Notes: a model not told the origin generated them from the letters alone. A stretch of 64,000 nucleotides of DNA from Winogradskyella sp. J14-2 (GCF_001971725.1 NZ_CP019388.1:744001-808000), one strand, 5' to 3'; shown: positions 16,319 to 26,418, numbered from the stretch's first letter. Translations and numbers: made by a program.

Positions 16319-16912
16319 TCATTGCTGCTTAGTTTTTTGAAGTAATGTTTGGTGTATATCCTGTGCTTGTTTCTGGGCCTCCTCCAAATTATTATTTTTA
16401 ATGACAAAATGAGATTTTTTAATCTTGTCTTCATCAGAGAGTTGATTACGAATAATAGATTCCACCTTCTCTTTTGAAGTGTTATCGCGTTGCATAACGC
16501 GTTCTATTCTCAAATTTTTATCTGCAATTACGGTAATAATATAATCGTATTGGTGTTCTAAGCTATTTTCAAAAATTATTGCAGCTTCTTTAATTACGTA
16601 TGGTGTATCTTGTTTTTTTAACCAACGTTTAAAATGTGAAGCTACCTTTGGGTGAACAACAGCATTCATTTGAGACAGCAAGGTTTTATCACTAAAAATC
16701 TTTGACGCTAAATATTCTCTATTTAAAATCCCATTTTCATATGCATTTTCACCAAAAAGTGCTGTAAGCTTTCGTTTTATAACTTTAGACCTGTTCATTA
16801 AAGCTTTAGCTTCTTTATCTGCAATATACACAGGTACTCCTTGAGATTGAAACCATTTAGCTATGGTTGTTTTACCACTTCCTACACCACCTGTTATACC
16901 AACTATAATCAT
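16319..16912 (-). CDS. coaE: Dephospho-CoA kinase
   Basis: The 197-residue kinase catalyses the last step of coenzyme A synthesis, phosphorylation of the 3'-hydroxyl of dephospho-CoA. The P-loop GITGGVGSGKTT is at residues 5-16; ADKEAKAL, HPKV and the lid-region QRDN follow in the family order. Length is typical. It overlaps no neighbour but follows the YbbR-like gene by one base, so the glycosyltransferase, YbbR-like and coaE genes form one transcript, a grouping common in flavobacteria. Confidence 0.95.
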   Translation of the reverse strand: MIIVGITGGVGSGKTTIAKWFQSQGVPVYIADKEAKALMNRSKVIKRKLTALFGENAYENGILNREYLASKIFSDKTLLSQMNAVVHPKVASHFKRWLKKQDTPYVIKEAAIIFENSLEHQYDYIITVIADKNLRIERVMQRDNTSKEKVESIIRNQLSDEDKIKKSHFVIKNNNLEEAQKQAQDIHQTLLQKTKQQ

Positions 16913-16913
16913 A

Positions 16914-17870
16914 TTATAACCTTATAAAATCTATACGCTTCTGCTTAATATTAATACGCTTTACAAATTCTGGCAGTTTTGTAACTCTAGGTATAAAATA
17001 AGTTTGCCCCTCGTTTATTTCATTATAATCACATTCAACAACAAAATCGGAAGCTTTAATTTCATTATAACTTTCTAAATCTACATAATAGGAAAGTGTA
17101 ACCGTTTTAGGAAAGTAATTAATAAGAATGTCTTTAGGCTTATTTATTATTGTCAATGGTACTTCAATCTTACCTTCAGTGAAACGTTTCACTTCCGCTT
17201 TTACAGTAATCCTTTTAGGAAAAATTTCAACACTATTTATTTCAGATACTGCAACACTAGTACTAATATCATCGTTAACATTGCTTAATTTCAAATCGTT
17301 TGTCAAAACCGAACTTATATTTGATATAATTTCATTAGGACCTATAATTTTAGCGCTATCTACACTAAGGGTAAAATATCCTTTTATGTCAAATCCTGTG
17401 GCGTAATCAATCTTGGTTTTTAAAACAATAGGAACAGTCTTAGATGCTCTTTTAGAATAAGGTATGTGCAATATATCTGGTTTTAAGGAGCGTATTTTGT
17501 AGGATGCGCCTAATTGTTTTTCTAAAAGAAAACTATTCTCTTGGACTTTAAAAACGAACTCATTCTTTTTAATCTCTATATCTTCATCAGCATCTAAGAT
17601 TATCGTTTTGGTATTATTAAAAGCATAGGGTATTAGCGCAAAACCTTTTGCCTCTACCATTGCTAAAATAATGCTAGATGTATCATCTTTAATTATTATC
17701 TCTTCTTGTAATTTAGAAAGTTTAATCTTTAGTTTAATGGGCTGAATGTAATCACTTGAGAATTTAGAAAAAACTAAAAACACAAATGCTATGCCTAAAA
17801 AGATTCCAAAACGATTAATGTTTGGTTTTTTAAGCCAATCTAATATGTTAGACTTTTTATTAGCAGACAT
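16914..17870 (-). CDS. YbbR/CdaR-like domain protein
   Basis: The 318-residue protein has one membrane anchor near residues 20-37 and a long beta-rich outer part. I assign it to the YbbR-like family from the repeat-like segments (VPIVLKTKIDYATGFDIKGY ... VEVPLTIINKP-type strands) and from its usual place beside coaE. YbbR/CdaR in Firmicutes regulates the diadenylate cyclase CdaA; no such cyclase gene is in this window, so that role is only a possibility. Spacing of one base on each side shows tight coupling with its neighbours. Confidence 0.75.
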   Translation of the reverse strand: MSANKKSNILDWLKKPNINRFGIFLGIAFVFLVFSKFSSDYIQPIKLKIKLSKLQEEIIIKDDTSSIILAMVEAKGFALIPYAFNNTKTIILDADEDIEIKKNEFVFKVQENSFLLEKQLGASYKIRSLKPDILHIPYSKRASKTVPIVLKTKIDYATGFDIKGYFTLSVDSAKIIGPNEIISNISSVLTNDLKLSNVNDDISTSVAVSEINSVEIFPKRITVKAEVKRFTEGKIEVPLTIINKPKDILINYFPKTVTLSYYVDLESYNEIKASDFVVECDYNEINEGQTYFIPRVTKLPEFVKRINIKQKRIDFIRL

Positions 17871-17871
17871 A

Positions 17872-18876
17872 TTAATTAAAGAATAAATCAGGAAAAGCTT
17901 TCTCTGGCTTCCGTCTTAGTATTACAATATTGAAAGTAGACTTTATAAAGCCGTAACCATAACCAAAAAATTGAACTAGAATGGCCACTAAGGACAATGC
18001 GGCAACACTTAAACTTTTACTATTTGCAAAAGCTAATATAAAAACTAGAGCAAAATAAATCCCATAAGCATATATAGGTAATATAAAGTTAAATAAACCA
18101 GAGCAGATAGCTAATACTAAGCCAATTGAAAATAAGGTTGGCAGCCAGTATGCTAAACTTTTAGACTCTGGATGCCATTGATTAAGTATTGGCCGTACCA
18201 ATCCAAATTTATTAACCTGCTTGTAAAATTTAGACCATGATATTCGACGTTTATGATAAACGTAAGCTGTATTAATTAAAGCTGTTTTATATCCTAATTT
18301 CAATAATCTTAAAGACAGATCTGGATCCTCGCCAGGATGTATTTTACCAAATCCACCTGTTTCTAAAAATGCTCTTTTAGACAAGCCCATATTAAAGCTA
18401 CGCGGTTGAAAGTCTTCAATCTGCCGTTTTCCTCCTCTAATACCGCCTGTTGTAATAAAAGAGGTCATGGTGAAATTAATTGCTTTTTGAAGGTTTGAAA
18501 ACGATATGTGTGCCGCATCTGGCCCACCAAAACAATCATAAAAGGTGTTTGACAGAAAACTATTTACTTCTATCAAATAATTTGAAGGAAGTATTACATC
18601 AGAATCTAGAATAATATAGTAGTTCCCCTCAGCATTATGCATACCAAAGTTTCTAGAATCTCCCGGCCCTGAGTTCTCTTTGTAGAAATAGGATATTTTC
18701 AACTGACTACCAAAACTCTGAACAACGTCTTCAGACTTTAAAGAAGAGCCGTCTTCAACAATCACAATTTCATAGTCAATGTTACCTTCTAAACGTGTAA
18801 AACTTTCTAAAAGTTCTTTAGTTTCGTCAGGTCTATTATACACAGGCACTATAAAAGAAAAATACAATCTCTTCAT
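17872..18876 (-). CDS. Family 2 glycosyltransferase, membrane-associated
   Basis: The 334-residue protein has a GT-A nucleotide-sugar-binding domain: FSFIVPVYNRPDETKELL at the start, VIVEDGSS, ENSGPGDSRNFG, and the metal-binding ILDSDV. HPGEDPDLSLRLLKLGY supplies the ED catalytic region. Three hydrophobic segments near the C terminus (about residues 245-315) suggest membrane attachment. Acceptor unknown; cell-surface polysaccharide is plausible. An ATG at 18912 would add 12 residues but lies inside the terminator hairpin of the gene upstream; ATG 18876 gives MKRLYFSFIVPVYN and is preferred. Confidence 0.88.
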   Translation of the reverse strand: MKRLYFSFIVPVYNRPDETKELLESFTRLEGNIDYEIVIVEDGSSLKSEDVVQSFGSQLKISYFYKENSGPGDSRNFGMHNAEGNYYIILDSDVILPSNYLIEVNSFLSNTFYDCFGGPDAAHISFSNLQKAINFTMTSFITTGGIRGGKRQIEDFQPRSFNMGLSKRAFLETGGFGKIHPGEDPDLSLRLLKLGYKTALINTAYVYHKRRISWSKFYKQVNKFGLVRPILNQWHPESKSLAYWLPTLFSIGLVLAICSGLFNFILPIYAYGIYFALVFILAFANSKSLSVAALSLVAILVQFFGYGYGFIKSTFNIVILRRKPEKAFPDLFFN

Positions 18877-18881
18877 AGCTA

Positions 18882-18889
18882 CAAAAGTA
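18882..18889 (-). promoter_or_regulatory. -7 element of the glycosyltransferase-YbbR-coaE operon
   Basis: On the minus strand the sequence reads TACTTTTG, matching TAnnTTTG, with its last base six positions before the ATG at 18876. The transcript would be nearly leaderless. No good -33 element is seen. Confidence 0.4.
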
Positions 18890-18903
18890 ACTAAAGAAAA
18901 TAC

Positions 18904-18929
18904 AAAAGCCACCTTAAACGGTGGCTTTT
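18904..18929 (-). terminator. Terminator of the large T9SS protein gene
   Basis: Perfect 10-bp stem AAAAGCCACC / GGTGGCTTTT with a six-base loop; the T run is on the minus strand. It lies 23 bases past the stop codon at 18953. Confidence 0.85.
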
Positions 18930-18952
18930 GATTATAAATAAAGACTATTGAG

Positions 18953-21907
18953 TTAGTTCTTAACTACTCTTACAGTTTTAGTGGTGTTAGCAATTGTTAC
19001 TTTTACAAAGTAAGTACCATCTTGTAAGTTAGACATGTCTAATTCACTATTAACAGCGTTTGGCGTAGCTCTTAATACTTCTTGTCCTAGCATATTATAC
19101 ATTGTAACATTCTCAATGGCGTTTTGAGCGTTTAATGTTAATGTATTTTGTACTGGGTTTGGATAGTAAGTAAATGCCGCTTCGTTTTCAAAACTGCCTG
19201 TAGAAAGTGTTTGCTCTACACTTATATCTAACTGAAAATCACCTGTATTAGCTGCATGACCATCAACATAGATAAAGTAATCTACTGTTCCGCCACCAGT
19301 TGCTGAACTTTCCCAACAGAATGTAGATAGTGCAGCGTTAGCTCCACCGTCATCATCACCACCAACACAAACAAGAGCACCACAAGATCCTTCAAAAACT
19401 TGTATTTCAGTATCAAATGGTGATGGACTGTTGTCCGTAGTTGCAGTTACAACCTCACCTTCGGAAGTTGTAATAACATACCATATACCAGCACCAAAGT
19501 TCATTGTACCTGTACCACCTGCGCAACCTGTTTCAGCACTTCCGCCTCCACCGTTGCAAGCCGTTAAAGCTTCAACATTGGTAGCAGCAACAGTTGAACC
19601 AGTAACTGAACTCCCATCAGAAACCGCTATGGCTCCAGCACAATCATTGTTTACAGGAGGACAAGCAGCTTGTGTCAAAGCGGAACTTGATTGTGTACAA
19701 CTTGCATCATTATCATCTACAACAGTAATGATAACATCAGTTGCATTTACATAAGGTCCAAATGTTAAAGTCGTAACACCAGTAGCTGCTTGCGTAGGGC
19801 TACCTTGGTCATCACTTACAGTTAAATCTGTTGCAGAACCCATATCTGTAATATCAACCTCGATATTAAAACCACCTGAAACATCACAATCGTTAACCAC
19901 TGCATAAGCAACTGTAGCATTTGTACAAGTATTTTCAGTAATATCTAAAGTGTAAGCTGTAGTTTGTGGTGCTGGCCAAGTAGAAATTACAAAATAATAT
20001 GTTGTGCCATTGGTAACCGCAATATCATCTAATGCAATATCGCCACCAGCAAATCCATTCACACCACCATCCGCACAAGCTGTACCAATATCAGCACAAT
20101 CTGTGTACATAAAAATACCCGTATATGTGCCTACACCAGATAATAAAACATTTATTGAACCATCAAAAGTAGCAGTATAAGAATAAACTACATCATTACC
20201 ACCTAAGTAGCCAGAAGTACTTCCACATCCTGAAGCTCCAGGTGAACCAGTATAAACATCACTAAAATTAGCTGTATCATTTGTATCACTGTACGGTAAT
20301 GCACCTACTATAAATGGATTAGCACAATCGTCTCCCGGCGGTGGATTACCCGTTGTAAAACTCCATTCAAAACATGGCCCTGCAGCAGGTGTAATTCCAT
20401 TGTAAGGTAAAACAGACCAATAATATGTAGTGTTAAATCCTACACCTGTAACATCAACATTTGTATCTGTTGACCCTAACAGCCCTAAAGATGTTAAGGA
20501 TCCTGAAGTTTCACCAAAGAAAACTTCATAATCGGTAGGCGCTGGACCAGTAGAAGGAGCTGTCCAACTTAGATTTACAGTACCACCTGCAACATCTGTT
20601 GCCATGTCTACTGGAGAAATTGGTGCTTCTGCACAGTTTGGTGCCGCTGGAGGTGTAAATTCTTGAATACAAAAATCATCTGTAGTTAATGTTTGAAAGC
20701 TATCTTTCCAAATTGCCATTCTGTAGTTAGTAGAAGGCATTAAAACTAAATCAACACTAGCTGGCATTGCCGCACAAACAATCTCAGTTCCTCCACATGA
20801 GTCTAAGATGACATACTCATTATTAGAACCAGAATTTGAAATAGTTATACCACCAGATGCTGTAGTTGTAAATTCATACCAAAAACCTCTATTATCACCT
20901 GTTGGATCACAAGAACCAGTACCACCAATATTTGGTGCTGAAGAAAAATCAATAGTAAATGGAGTGGCAGTACTACAATCAGCCTCAACTGTAGCCGAAA
21001 TTGGAGAGATACATGATTCCCCAAGATTCGGTTGAGTCCATTGTACAGTTACATAACCACTATCTCCTGCTCCACCACCACAATTGGATTGAACATATAT
21101 ATCATATGTTTCACCTGGAGTTAATCCCATTAGTGTTAAAGAAGGAGTTGTCATTACTGTACCAGAAGTACCACCGCCACCTTGAGCATAAGGCGAAACA
21201 CCATACTCATAAGTCCATTCTGATTCAGAACCACCAACCATCCAAGTAATATCTACATCTGTAGTACTGGTAGTTGTGGCCATAAGAGAAGCTGGTTCAG
21301 GGCATGAAGGTGGAGTTGCAGAAGTTATTGTCGGTGATTGAAAACAAAAGCCATAATTCCAATCATCACCAGCTGGATCATCATCATAAGATATACGATA
21401 TCTAAAGCCAGAAAGTTGAGTTGCAGTAAATGATGCGATATTCAATATATCCGAAGTGTAAGTTACAGGTGTGCCAGAACAAAAATCATTAGTGACTGCT
21501 GTTGTTGTTCCTAGTGCATCAAAATTACTTCCCCAATTAACCCAAGCAGATCCATCAGCATCCCAATATTGAAAAACAAGTTCGTCATTAGCTAAATAAT
21601 AGTAAACATAATCAGCAGTAACAGTCAACCAAGTTTCACCTGCTGCAAATGCAGCCGATAAATCAATTATTGGTGATTCCGCCGCAATGTCATCATCATT
21701 ACCATTACCTGCATCATCATCATCAAAGGCAAAGTTTGAAGTTACTGTTGGATCCGCTTCAAAGGCCAAAGGATCCGCGTTGTATGTTCCCGTAACAGTC
21801 CAAGCTGCATTAGGCCAACCAGCATTTTGGTTAAGAGTTTGTGCAAAACCCACAAACGCGCCAAGCATTAACATTATTACAAGAACATTAATTGTAATTT
21901 TTTTCAT
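18953..21907 (-). CDS. Large secreted T9SS protein with fibronectin type III domains
   Basis: The 984-residue protein has a signal peptide (about 1-22), an N-terminal beta-sandwich-like region to about 195, a fibronectin type III-like domain at about 200-295 (ITWMVGGSESEWTYEYG ... GETYDIYVQSNC), a second at about 422-520 (VNLSWTAPSTG ... TYYWSVLPYNG), and cysteine-paired modules up to 900. The end (FTYYPNPVQNTLTL ... KTVRVVKN) is a T9SS type A sorting domain, so it is exported and probably surface-held. It has only six lysines and six arginines and is very acidic. Adhesion or calcium-dependent binding is inferred; no catalytic motif is seen. Confidence 0.85.
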   Translation of the reverse strand: MKKITINVLVIMLMLGAFVGFAQTLNQNAGWPNAAWTVTGTYNADPLAFEADPTVTSNFAFDDDDAGNGNDDDIAAESPIIDLSAAFAAGETWLTVTADYVYYYLANDELVFQYWDADGSAWVNWGSNFDALGTTTAVTNDFCSGTPVTYTSDILNIASFTATQLSGFRYRISYDDDPAGDDWNYGFCFQSPTITSATPPSCPEPASLMATTTSTTDVDITWMVGGSESEWTYEYGVSPYAQGGGGTSGTVMTTPSLTLMGLTPGETYDIYVQSNCGGGAGDSGYVTVQWTQPNLGESCISPISATVEADCSTATPFTIDFSSAPNIGGTGSCDPTGDNRGFWYEFTTTASGGITISNSGSNNEYVILDSCGGTEIVCAAMPASVDLVLMPSTNYRMAIWKDSFQTLTTDDFCIQEFTPPAAPNCAEAPISPVDMATDVAGGTVNLSWTAPSTGPAPTDYEVFFGETSGSLTSLGLLGSTDTNVDVTGVGFNTTYYWSVLPYNGITPAAGPCFEWSFTTGNPPPGDDCANPFIVGALPYSDTNDTANFSDVYTGSPGASGCGSTSGYLGGNDVVYSYTATFDGSINVLLSGVGTYTGIFMYTDCADIGTACADGGVNGFAGGDIALDDIAVTNGTTYYFVISTWPAPQTTAYTLDITENTCTNATVAYAVVNDCDVSGGFNIEVDITDMGSATDLTVSDDQGSPTQAATGVTTLTFGPYVNATDVIITVVDDNDASCTQSSSALTQAACPPVNNDCAGAIAVSDGSSVTGSTVAATNVEALTACNGGGGSAETGCAGGTGTMNFGAGIWYVITTSEGEVVTATTDNSPSPFDTEIQVFEGSCGALVCVGGDDDGGANAALSTFCWESSATGGGTVDYFIYVDGHAANTGDFQLDISVEQTLSTGSFENEAAFTYYPNPVQNTLTLNAQNAIENVTMYNMLGQEVLRATPNAVNSELDMSNLQDGTYFVKVTIANTTKTVRVVKN

Positions 21908-21997
21908 ATAAACATAAATTTTAAGTTAGTATTATGTTAAAAATATGTCAATATTTTACATTAAACATGATCATTACTTACAAATCGATAAAACGCG

Positions 21998-22029
21998 AAA
22001 AACATCGCTGAAGAACAAGCGATGTTTTT
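21998..22029 (-). terminator. Terminator-like hairpin upstream of the FG-GAP gene end
   Basis: Perfect 12-bp stem AAAAACATCGCT / AGCGATGTTTTT with an eight-base loop. It lies 22 bases beyond the stop codon of the FG-GAP protein gene (22051, minus strand) and before the start region side of the next minus-strand gene. Confidence 0.85.
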
Positions 22030-22050
22030 AACAATTCCTATAAAAAAGAT

Positions 22051-23754
22051 TTAGTTTTTGACGAATCTTTTTATTAAGCTCTTATTTGAATTTTTTAGTT
22101 TAATAACATATTGTCCCACCGACAAATCCTTAATATCTAAATATTCTGAATTACGCATAGTACCTAGCATAATTAGCCTACCAGAAATATCTAAAATTTC
22201 GTAAGTAACGTTAATCCAATGAGAACAATCTACATATAAGAAGTCTTTTGTTGGATTGGGGTAAATATTTATATCAAACCTATCAAAATCTTCTATATTT
22301 AAGGGGCTTGATCCTTCAACAAGGTTTAAGGTTTGATTTACCTCGATGTTATATAAGATGTCCACTACACCACTAAGCCAAGTTACTTTAACATAATCAA
22401 TCACAGTATGATGCTGTGTACCAAAAAACTCAGTTCCAGAATTTTGAGATAAGTAACCCTCACCACAATGCGTATATCTGTATTGTTTTTCACCATTAAT
22501 AGAAATCTCTATCCTAGAACCGATACCTTGTCTGTTACTTTCGGTACCTTCTAACTTTACTTTTAACCAATTGTTTGTATTTGGAGTATTATTTTTCCAT
22601 AGAAAAATATTGCTATGATTAATATTATTGACTATTATTTCTGGATATCCATCATTATCAGTATCGCCAATAGCATTACCATAGCTGTATGCAAAATCAT
22701 TGGGTACCGCTGCATTATTTAAATTATAAGTGCCGTCATTGTTGTTTTCGTAAAATGCAGAAGATAACTGACTGGTTATGTTGCCGTTGTTTTCACTACT
22801 TACGTATAGGTCTAAATCTTTGTCATTGTCGGCATCTAAAAAAACAGCGCCCCAACCAGTACTATTAAAAGTTACACCATACAACTGTGCTGCGTCTGTA
22901 AAAGTACCATTTCCATTATTAATAAAAAGCACGCTATCACTAGGGTCGTTGGTTATGTACATATCTAACCAACCGTCATTATTAACATCTCCTACGGTAA
23001 CAGTCATTGCATCAATACTGATGTCTGTTCCTGTTTCTTCAGCAACTTCTGTAAAGGTACCGTCTCCATTATTTTTGTACATTAAATTTTGGTTGGTGTA
23101 TTTATCGTTAGATACATAAATATCCTGATCACCATCGTTATCATAATCTAAAAAAGCAGAGCAGAACGACATAAAGCCCGTGGAGAGTAAATCAGCCTCC
23201 GAGTTTGCGAGTGTAAAAGTGTTGTCGCCATTATTTTTGTAAAGAATATTCGGAATTGCAACATCTCTTATACTAACAAAAACATCTAAATATCCATCAT
23301 TATTATAATCTCCCCAAGAAGCGCCATAGTAAGGAAATTGGTCTTGTAGCATCCCTGAGGATTCCGAAATATCTTGCATTATCATGTTTCCCAAATTCTC
23401 ATAAAGCTTAACACCAGAATTGGTACTAGTCACAAACAAATCATTATCACCATCATTATCGATATCTACCCAATTAATTTGTTTTGCACTCAGGTTACTT
23501 GTTACTATATTAAGATTTTGAAGTACAAAATTTCCGTTAATATTTTTGAAAAAGTATAAAGGATCACCGTTAGACGAAGCTATTGAAATATCATCCCAGC
23601 CATCATTGTCGTAATCATAAAAACTTATACCATTACCTAAAAATGTAAGTCCACAGTTTGCAAAAACACCTAGTTGCTGCGAACTTTCTGTGAAAGAAAT
23701 TTGTGCAGAAGTAAAATTACACAGTATTAAAGCCGTAATGCAATATTTTCTCAT
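22051..23754 (-). CDS. Secreted FG-GAP/VCBS repeat protein with ASPIC/UnbV and T9SS domains
   Basis: The 567-residue protein has a signal peptide (about 1-17), then at least six repeats with the calcium-binding form DxDNDGxxD (for example DYDNDGWDD, DIDNDGDND, DYNNDGYLD, DVNNDGWLD), which fold as blades of a beta-propeller. Around residues 385-460 GSRIEISINGEKQYRY and VTWLSGVVDI mark an ASPIC/UnbV domain. The last 75 residues are a T9SS type A sorting domain (INIYPNPTKDFLYV ... IKRFVKN). It is probably exposed on the cell surface or released; ligand unknown. Confidence 0.9.
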   Translation of the reverse strand: MRKYCITALILCNFTSAQISFTESSQQLGVFANCGLTFLGNGISFYDYDNDGWDDISIASSNGDPLYFFKNINGNFVLQNLNIVTSNLSAKQINWVDIDNDGDNDLFVTSTNSGVKLYENLGNMIMQDISESSGMLQDQFPYYGASWGDYNNDGYLDVFVSIRDVAIPNILYKNNGDNTFTLANSEADLLSTGFMSFCSAFLDYDNDGDQDIYVSNDKYTNQNLMYKNNGDGTFTEVAEETGTDISIDAMTVTVGDVNNDGWLDMYITNDPSDSVLFINNGNGTFTDAAQLYGVTFNSTGWGAVFLDADNDKDLDLYVSSENNGNITSQLSSAFYENNNDGTYNLNNAAVPNDFAYSYGNAIGDTDNDGYPEIIVNNINHSNIFLWKNNTPNTNNWLKVKLEGTESNRQGIGSRIEISINGEKQYRYTHCGEGYLSQNSGTEFFGTQHHTVIDYVKVTWLSGVVDILYNIEVNQTLNLVEGSSPLNIEDFDRFDINIYPNPTKDFLYVDCSHWINVTYEILDISGRLIMLGTMRNSEYLDIKDLSVGQYVIKLKNSNKSLIKRFVKN

Positions 23755-23886
23755 AATCTGCTAAACGTATTTTAAAAAATAAAATACCTACAAGCAAAAT
23801 ATAAGATTCATATATATTTAACAAAAAAAGTGCAACTTTTTTGAAGTCACACTTTAATTATTACATTTTATTTATAAAAAAGGGTT

Positions 23887-24696
23887 TTATTCTGTGAATT
23901 TATCCATAACAGCATCACTAACTCCCATGTTACTAAACCCTCCATCGTTATAAAGATTTTGAAGTGTAACACGACGTGTTAAATCGCTAAAAAGGGTTAC
24001 AGTATAGTTTGCACAATCCATGGCAGTGGCATTACCTAATGGTGACATTTTTTCTGCATAAGATATAAAACCGTCAAACCCTTTTACACCACTGCCAGCG
24101 GTTGTTGGAGTTGGTGACTGCGAGATTGTATTAACTCTAACTTTTTTGTCTCTTCCAAAGAAGTAACCAAAGCTACGCGCAATACTTTCTAAATATGCTT
24201 TATTATCTGCCATATCATTATAATCTGGAAAGACACGTTGTGCAGCCATGTAAGTTAACGCAACAATACTTCCCCATTCGTTCATGGCATCTGCTTTATA
24301 AAGTGTTTGCATCACCTTATGAAATGACATTGCAGAAACATCCGTTCCCTTTTGGGTCCAATCGTATTTTTGGTCTGTATAATGCCTTCCTTTTCTAACG
24401 TTAATAGACATGCCTATAGAGTGCAAAACAAAATCAATTTTTCCTCCTAAAATCTCCATGGACTTTTCTACAAGGTTTTGTAAATCTTCTTCTGATGTAG
24501 CATCTGCAGGAATAATTTGTGAGCCTGTTTTTTCTGCCAGGGCATTAATTTGGCCCATACGCATGGCCACTGGTGCATTTGTTAGCACAAATTCACCACC
24601 CTCTTCATGTACACGTTCTGCTGTTTTCCATGCGATTGAATTTTCGTCAAGAGCTCCAAAAATGATTCCTTTTTTTCCTTTTAGTAAGTTATACAT
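23887..24696 (-). CDS. fabI: Enoyl-[acyl-carrier-protein] reductase (NADH)
   Basis: The 269-residue short-chain dehydrogenase reduces trans-2-enoyl-ACP in the last step of each round of fatty acid elongation. The cofactor region GKKGIIFGALDENSIAWKTA shows the FabI-type loop (not GxxxGxG), and the active site keeps the Tyr-x6-Lys spacing (YNDMADNK) with a preceding tyrosine in ALTYMAAQRV. SQSPTPTTAGSGVKGF is the substrate-loop region. It follows recN by 41 bases on the same strand. Confidence 0.94.
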   Translation of the reverse strand: MYNLLKGKKGIIFGALDENSIAWKTAERVHEEGGEFVLTNAPVAMRMGQINALAEKTGSQIIPADATSEEDLQNLVEKSMEILGGKIDFVLHSIGMSINVRKGRHYTDQKYDWTQKGTDVSAMSFHKVMQTLYKADAMNEWGSIVALTYMAAQRVFPDYNDMADNKAYLESIARSFGYFFGRDKKVRVNTISQSPTPTTAGSGVKGFDGFISYAEKMSPLGNATAMDCANYTVTLFSDLTRRVTLQNLYNDGGFSNMGVSDAVMDKFTE

Positions 24697-24737
24697 AGTG
24701 TATTATTTTAGTCAGTTTTAATGCTGTAAATATAGTA

Positions 24738-26390
24738 TTAATTCAACAATTGCTTGGCATGAGCCATAGCAGATTCTGTTATATTCATTCCTCCTAACAT
24801 TTGTGCTATTTCTACGACGCGTTCGTCTTCGCCTAATCTTTTTAATTGTGTTTCTGTAGTCGTATTGTTATCTATTTTAAAGACCTTAAAATGCGAATTT
24901 CCTTTTGCCGCAATTTGAGGCAAATGCGTTATTGCAAATACTTGCATTCTAGTACTCATCTGCTTCATAATGTCTCCCATCTTATTTGAAATTTCGCCTG
25001 AAACACCTGTATCAATCTCATCAAACATTATTGATGGAAGTTGTATATACTCTGATAGTATTGATTTTATTGCCAACATTATTCTAGACAACTCGCCACC
25101 AGATGCAGACTTCTTTAACTCATTAAAACTAGAGCCTTTATTTGCCATAAATAAAAACTGTAGATTATCTTTTCCGTTTAGTAAAAATCGCTCTCCTTCG
25201 GTTAATTCTATTTTAAACTTCGCGTTTGGCATTCCTAAATCTGAGAGTAAACCTTCGAGCTTTTGAGTTAATATTGGCAGTATAGTTTTTCGCTTTTTTG
25301 AAATTTGACCTGCTATGTTATTGAGCTCTTTCTTTAGGTTGGTTATTTCTTCTTCCTTTTTTTTAATAGCATCATCTAATCCTTCTGTATCAGAAACCTT
25401 AGATTCTAATTCATTTTTTATCGAAATTAAATCTTCAATTTGAGATACGGAATGCTTTTGAAATAGGTTATTGAGAATTTGAAGTTGAGAATTTATACGC
25501 TCTAGCTCTTGAGGATCTGTTGATAATGCATCTTCTAAATCGTCTAATTCTACCAGTAAATCATTGAGCTCTATATGAACACTAGCTACGCGCTCTGCAA
25601 TAGCTCCGTAAACTTTACCAAAACCAGAAATTTTATTGAGCTCTTGTTTTATGGCATTAAGTTGATCAATAACTCCTTGGTCTTCCATATTTAGAATACC
25701 CTTTGCACTAGCAAGCTTCTCTCCTATTACTTCAACATTATTGAGCTGCTCGTACTGCGCTTCTAAATCTTCAAGATTGATAGATTCTAGCTTAATTTCG
25801 CTCAACTCATTCATCAAAAAGAGATTGTAATCATACTCTTTTATTAATTCTGCTTTAGAATCGATTAATGCCTTCAAAGATTTTTGTAGCATTTTGTACT
25901 CAGCGCGTTTTTGAGCGTATACTTCTAAATTTTCTTTGTTATCAGCAAGCGCATCTATTACCCTAAACTGATAATCGTTCTCGGTTAACTGCTGGGTTTG
26001 GTGCTGAGAATGAATATCTATAAGATGCAAACTTAACATCGACAAACTATCTAAAGTGGCTGGTGTATCATTGATAAATGCGCGCGACTTGCCCGAAGGC
26101 AAAATTTCTCGTCTAATAATAGTTTGCACATCGTAGTCTATATCTAAGTTTGAAAATAATGGTTTTAGGTTGTAATTAGCAATATCAAAACTTGCTTCTA
26201 TGATGCATTTCTTATCCTTGGTCTTTACCTGGCTTAGGTCTGCACGTTTTCCTAACACCAAAGATAAACCTCCCAGTAAAATAGATTTACCTGCGCCTGT
26301 TTCGCCAGTAATAATGGTTAGCCCATTATTAAACTGAACGTTAAGTTCGTCAATGAGCGCATAATTTTTTATGTAAAGTGATGTTAACAA
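24738..26390 (-). CDS. recN: DNA repair protein RecN
   Basis: The 550-residue SMC-like ATPase acts in double-strand break repair. The Walker A motif ITGETGAGKSILLGGLSL is at residues 27-44, a coiled-coil region spans about 155-360 (long runs such as DLISIKNELESKVSDTEGLD), and the ABC signature SGGELSRIMLAIKS with Walker B IMFDEIDTGVSGEIS follows near 430-475. ATHLPQIAAKGNSHFKV is a typical RecN switch region. Length fits. It ends the bamD-rpoZ-coaBC-porD-like series but has its own -7 element upstream. Confidence 0.95.
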   Translation of the reverse strand: MLTSLYIKNYALIDELNVQFNNGLTIITGETGAGKSILLGGLSLVLGKRADLSQVKTKDKKCIIEASFDIANYNLKPLFSNLDIDYDVQTIIRREILPSGKSRAFINDTPATLDSLSMLSLHLIDIHSQHQTQQLTENDYQFRVIDALADNKENLEVYAQKRAEYKMLQKSLKALIDSKAELIKEYDYNLFLMNELSEIKLESINLEDLEAQYEQLNNVEVIGEKLASAKGILNMEDQGVIDQLNAIKQELNKISGFGKVYGAIAERVASVHIELNDLLVELDDLEDALSTDPQELERINSQLQILNNLFQKHSVSQIEDLISIKNELESKVSDTEGLDDAIKKKEEEITNLKKELNNIAGQISKKRKTILPILTQKLEGLLSDLGMPNAKFKIELTEGERFLLNGKDNLQFLFMANKGSSFNELKKSASGGELSRIMLAIKSILSEYIQLPSIMFDEIDTGVSGEISNKMGDIMKQMSTRMQVFAITHLPQIAAKGNSHFKVFKIDNNTTTETQLKRLGEDERVVEIAQMLGGMNITESAMAHAKQLLN

Positions 26391-26410
26391 AAATCTATAG
26401 TTTGTTTTTA

Positions 26411-26418
26411 CAAAAATA
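26411..26418 (-). promoter_or_regulatory. -7 element of recN
   Basis: Minus-strand TATTTTTG matches TAnnTTTG, 21 bases before the recN ATG at 26390. No clear -33 element. Confidence 0.45.

Noticed and set aside
20800..21900. Plus-strand frames inside the large T9SS gene
   Set aside because: They follow the codon pattern of the minus-strand gene and encode no domain.
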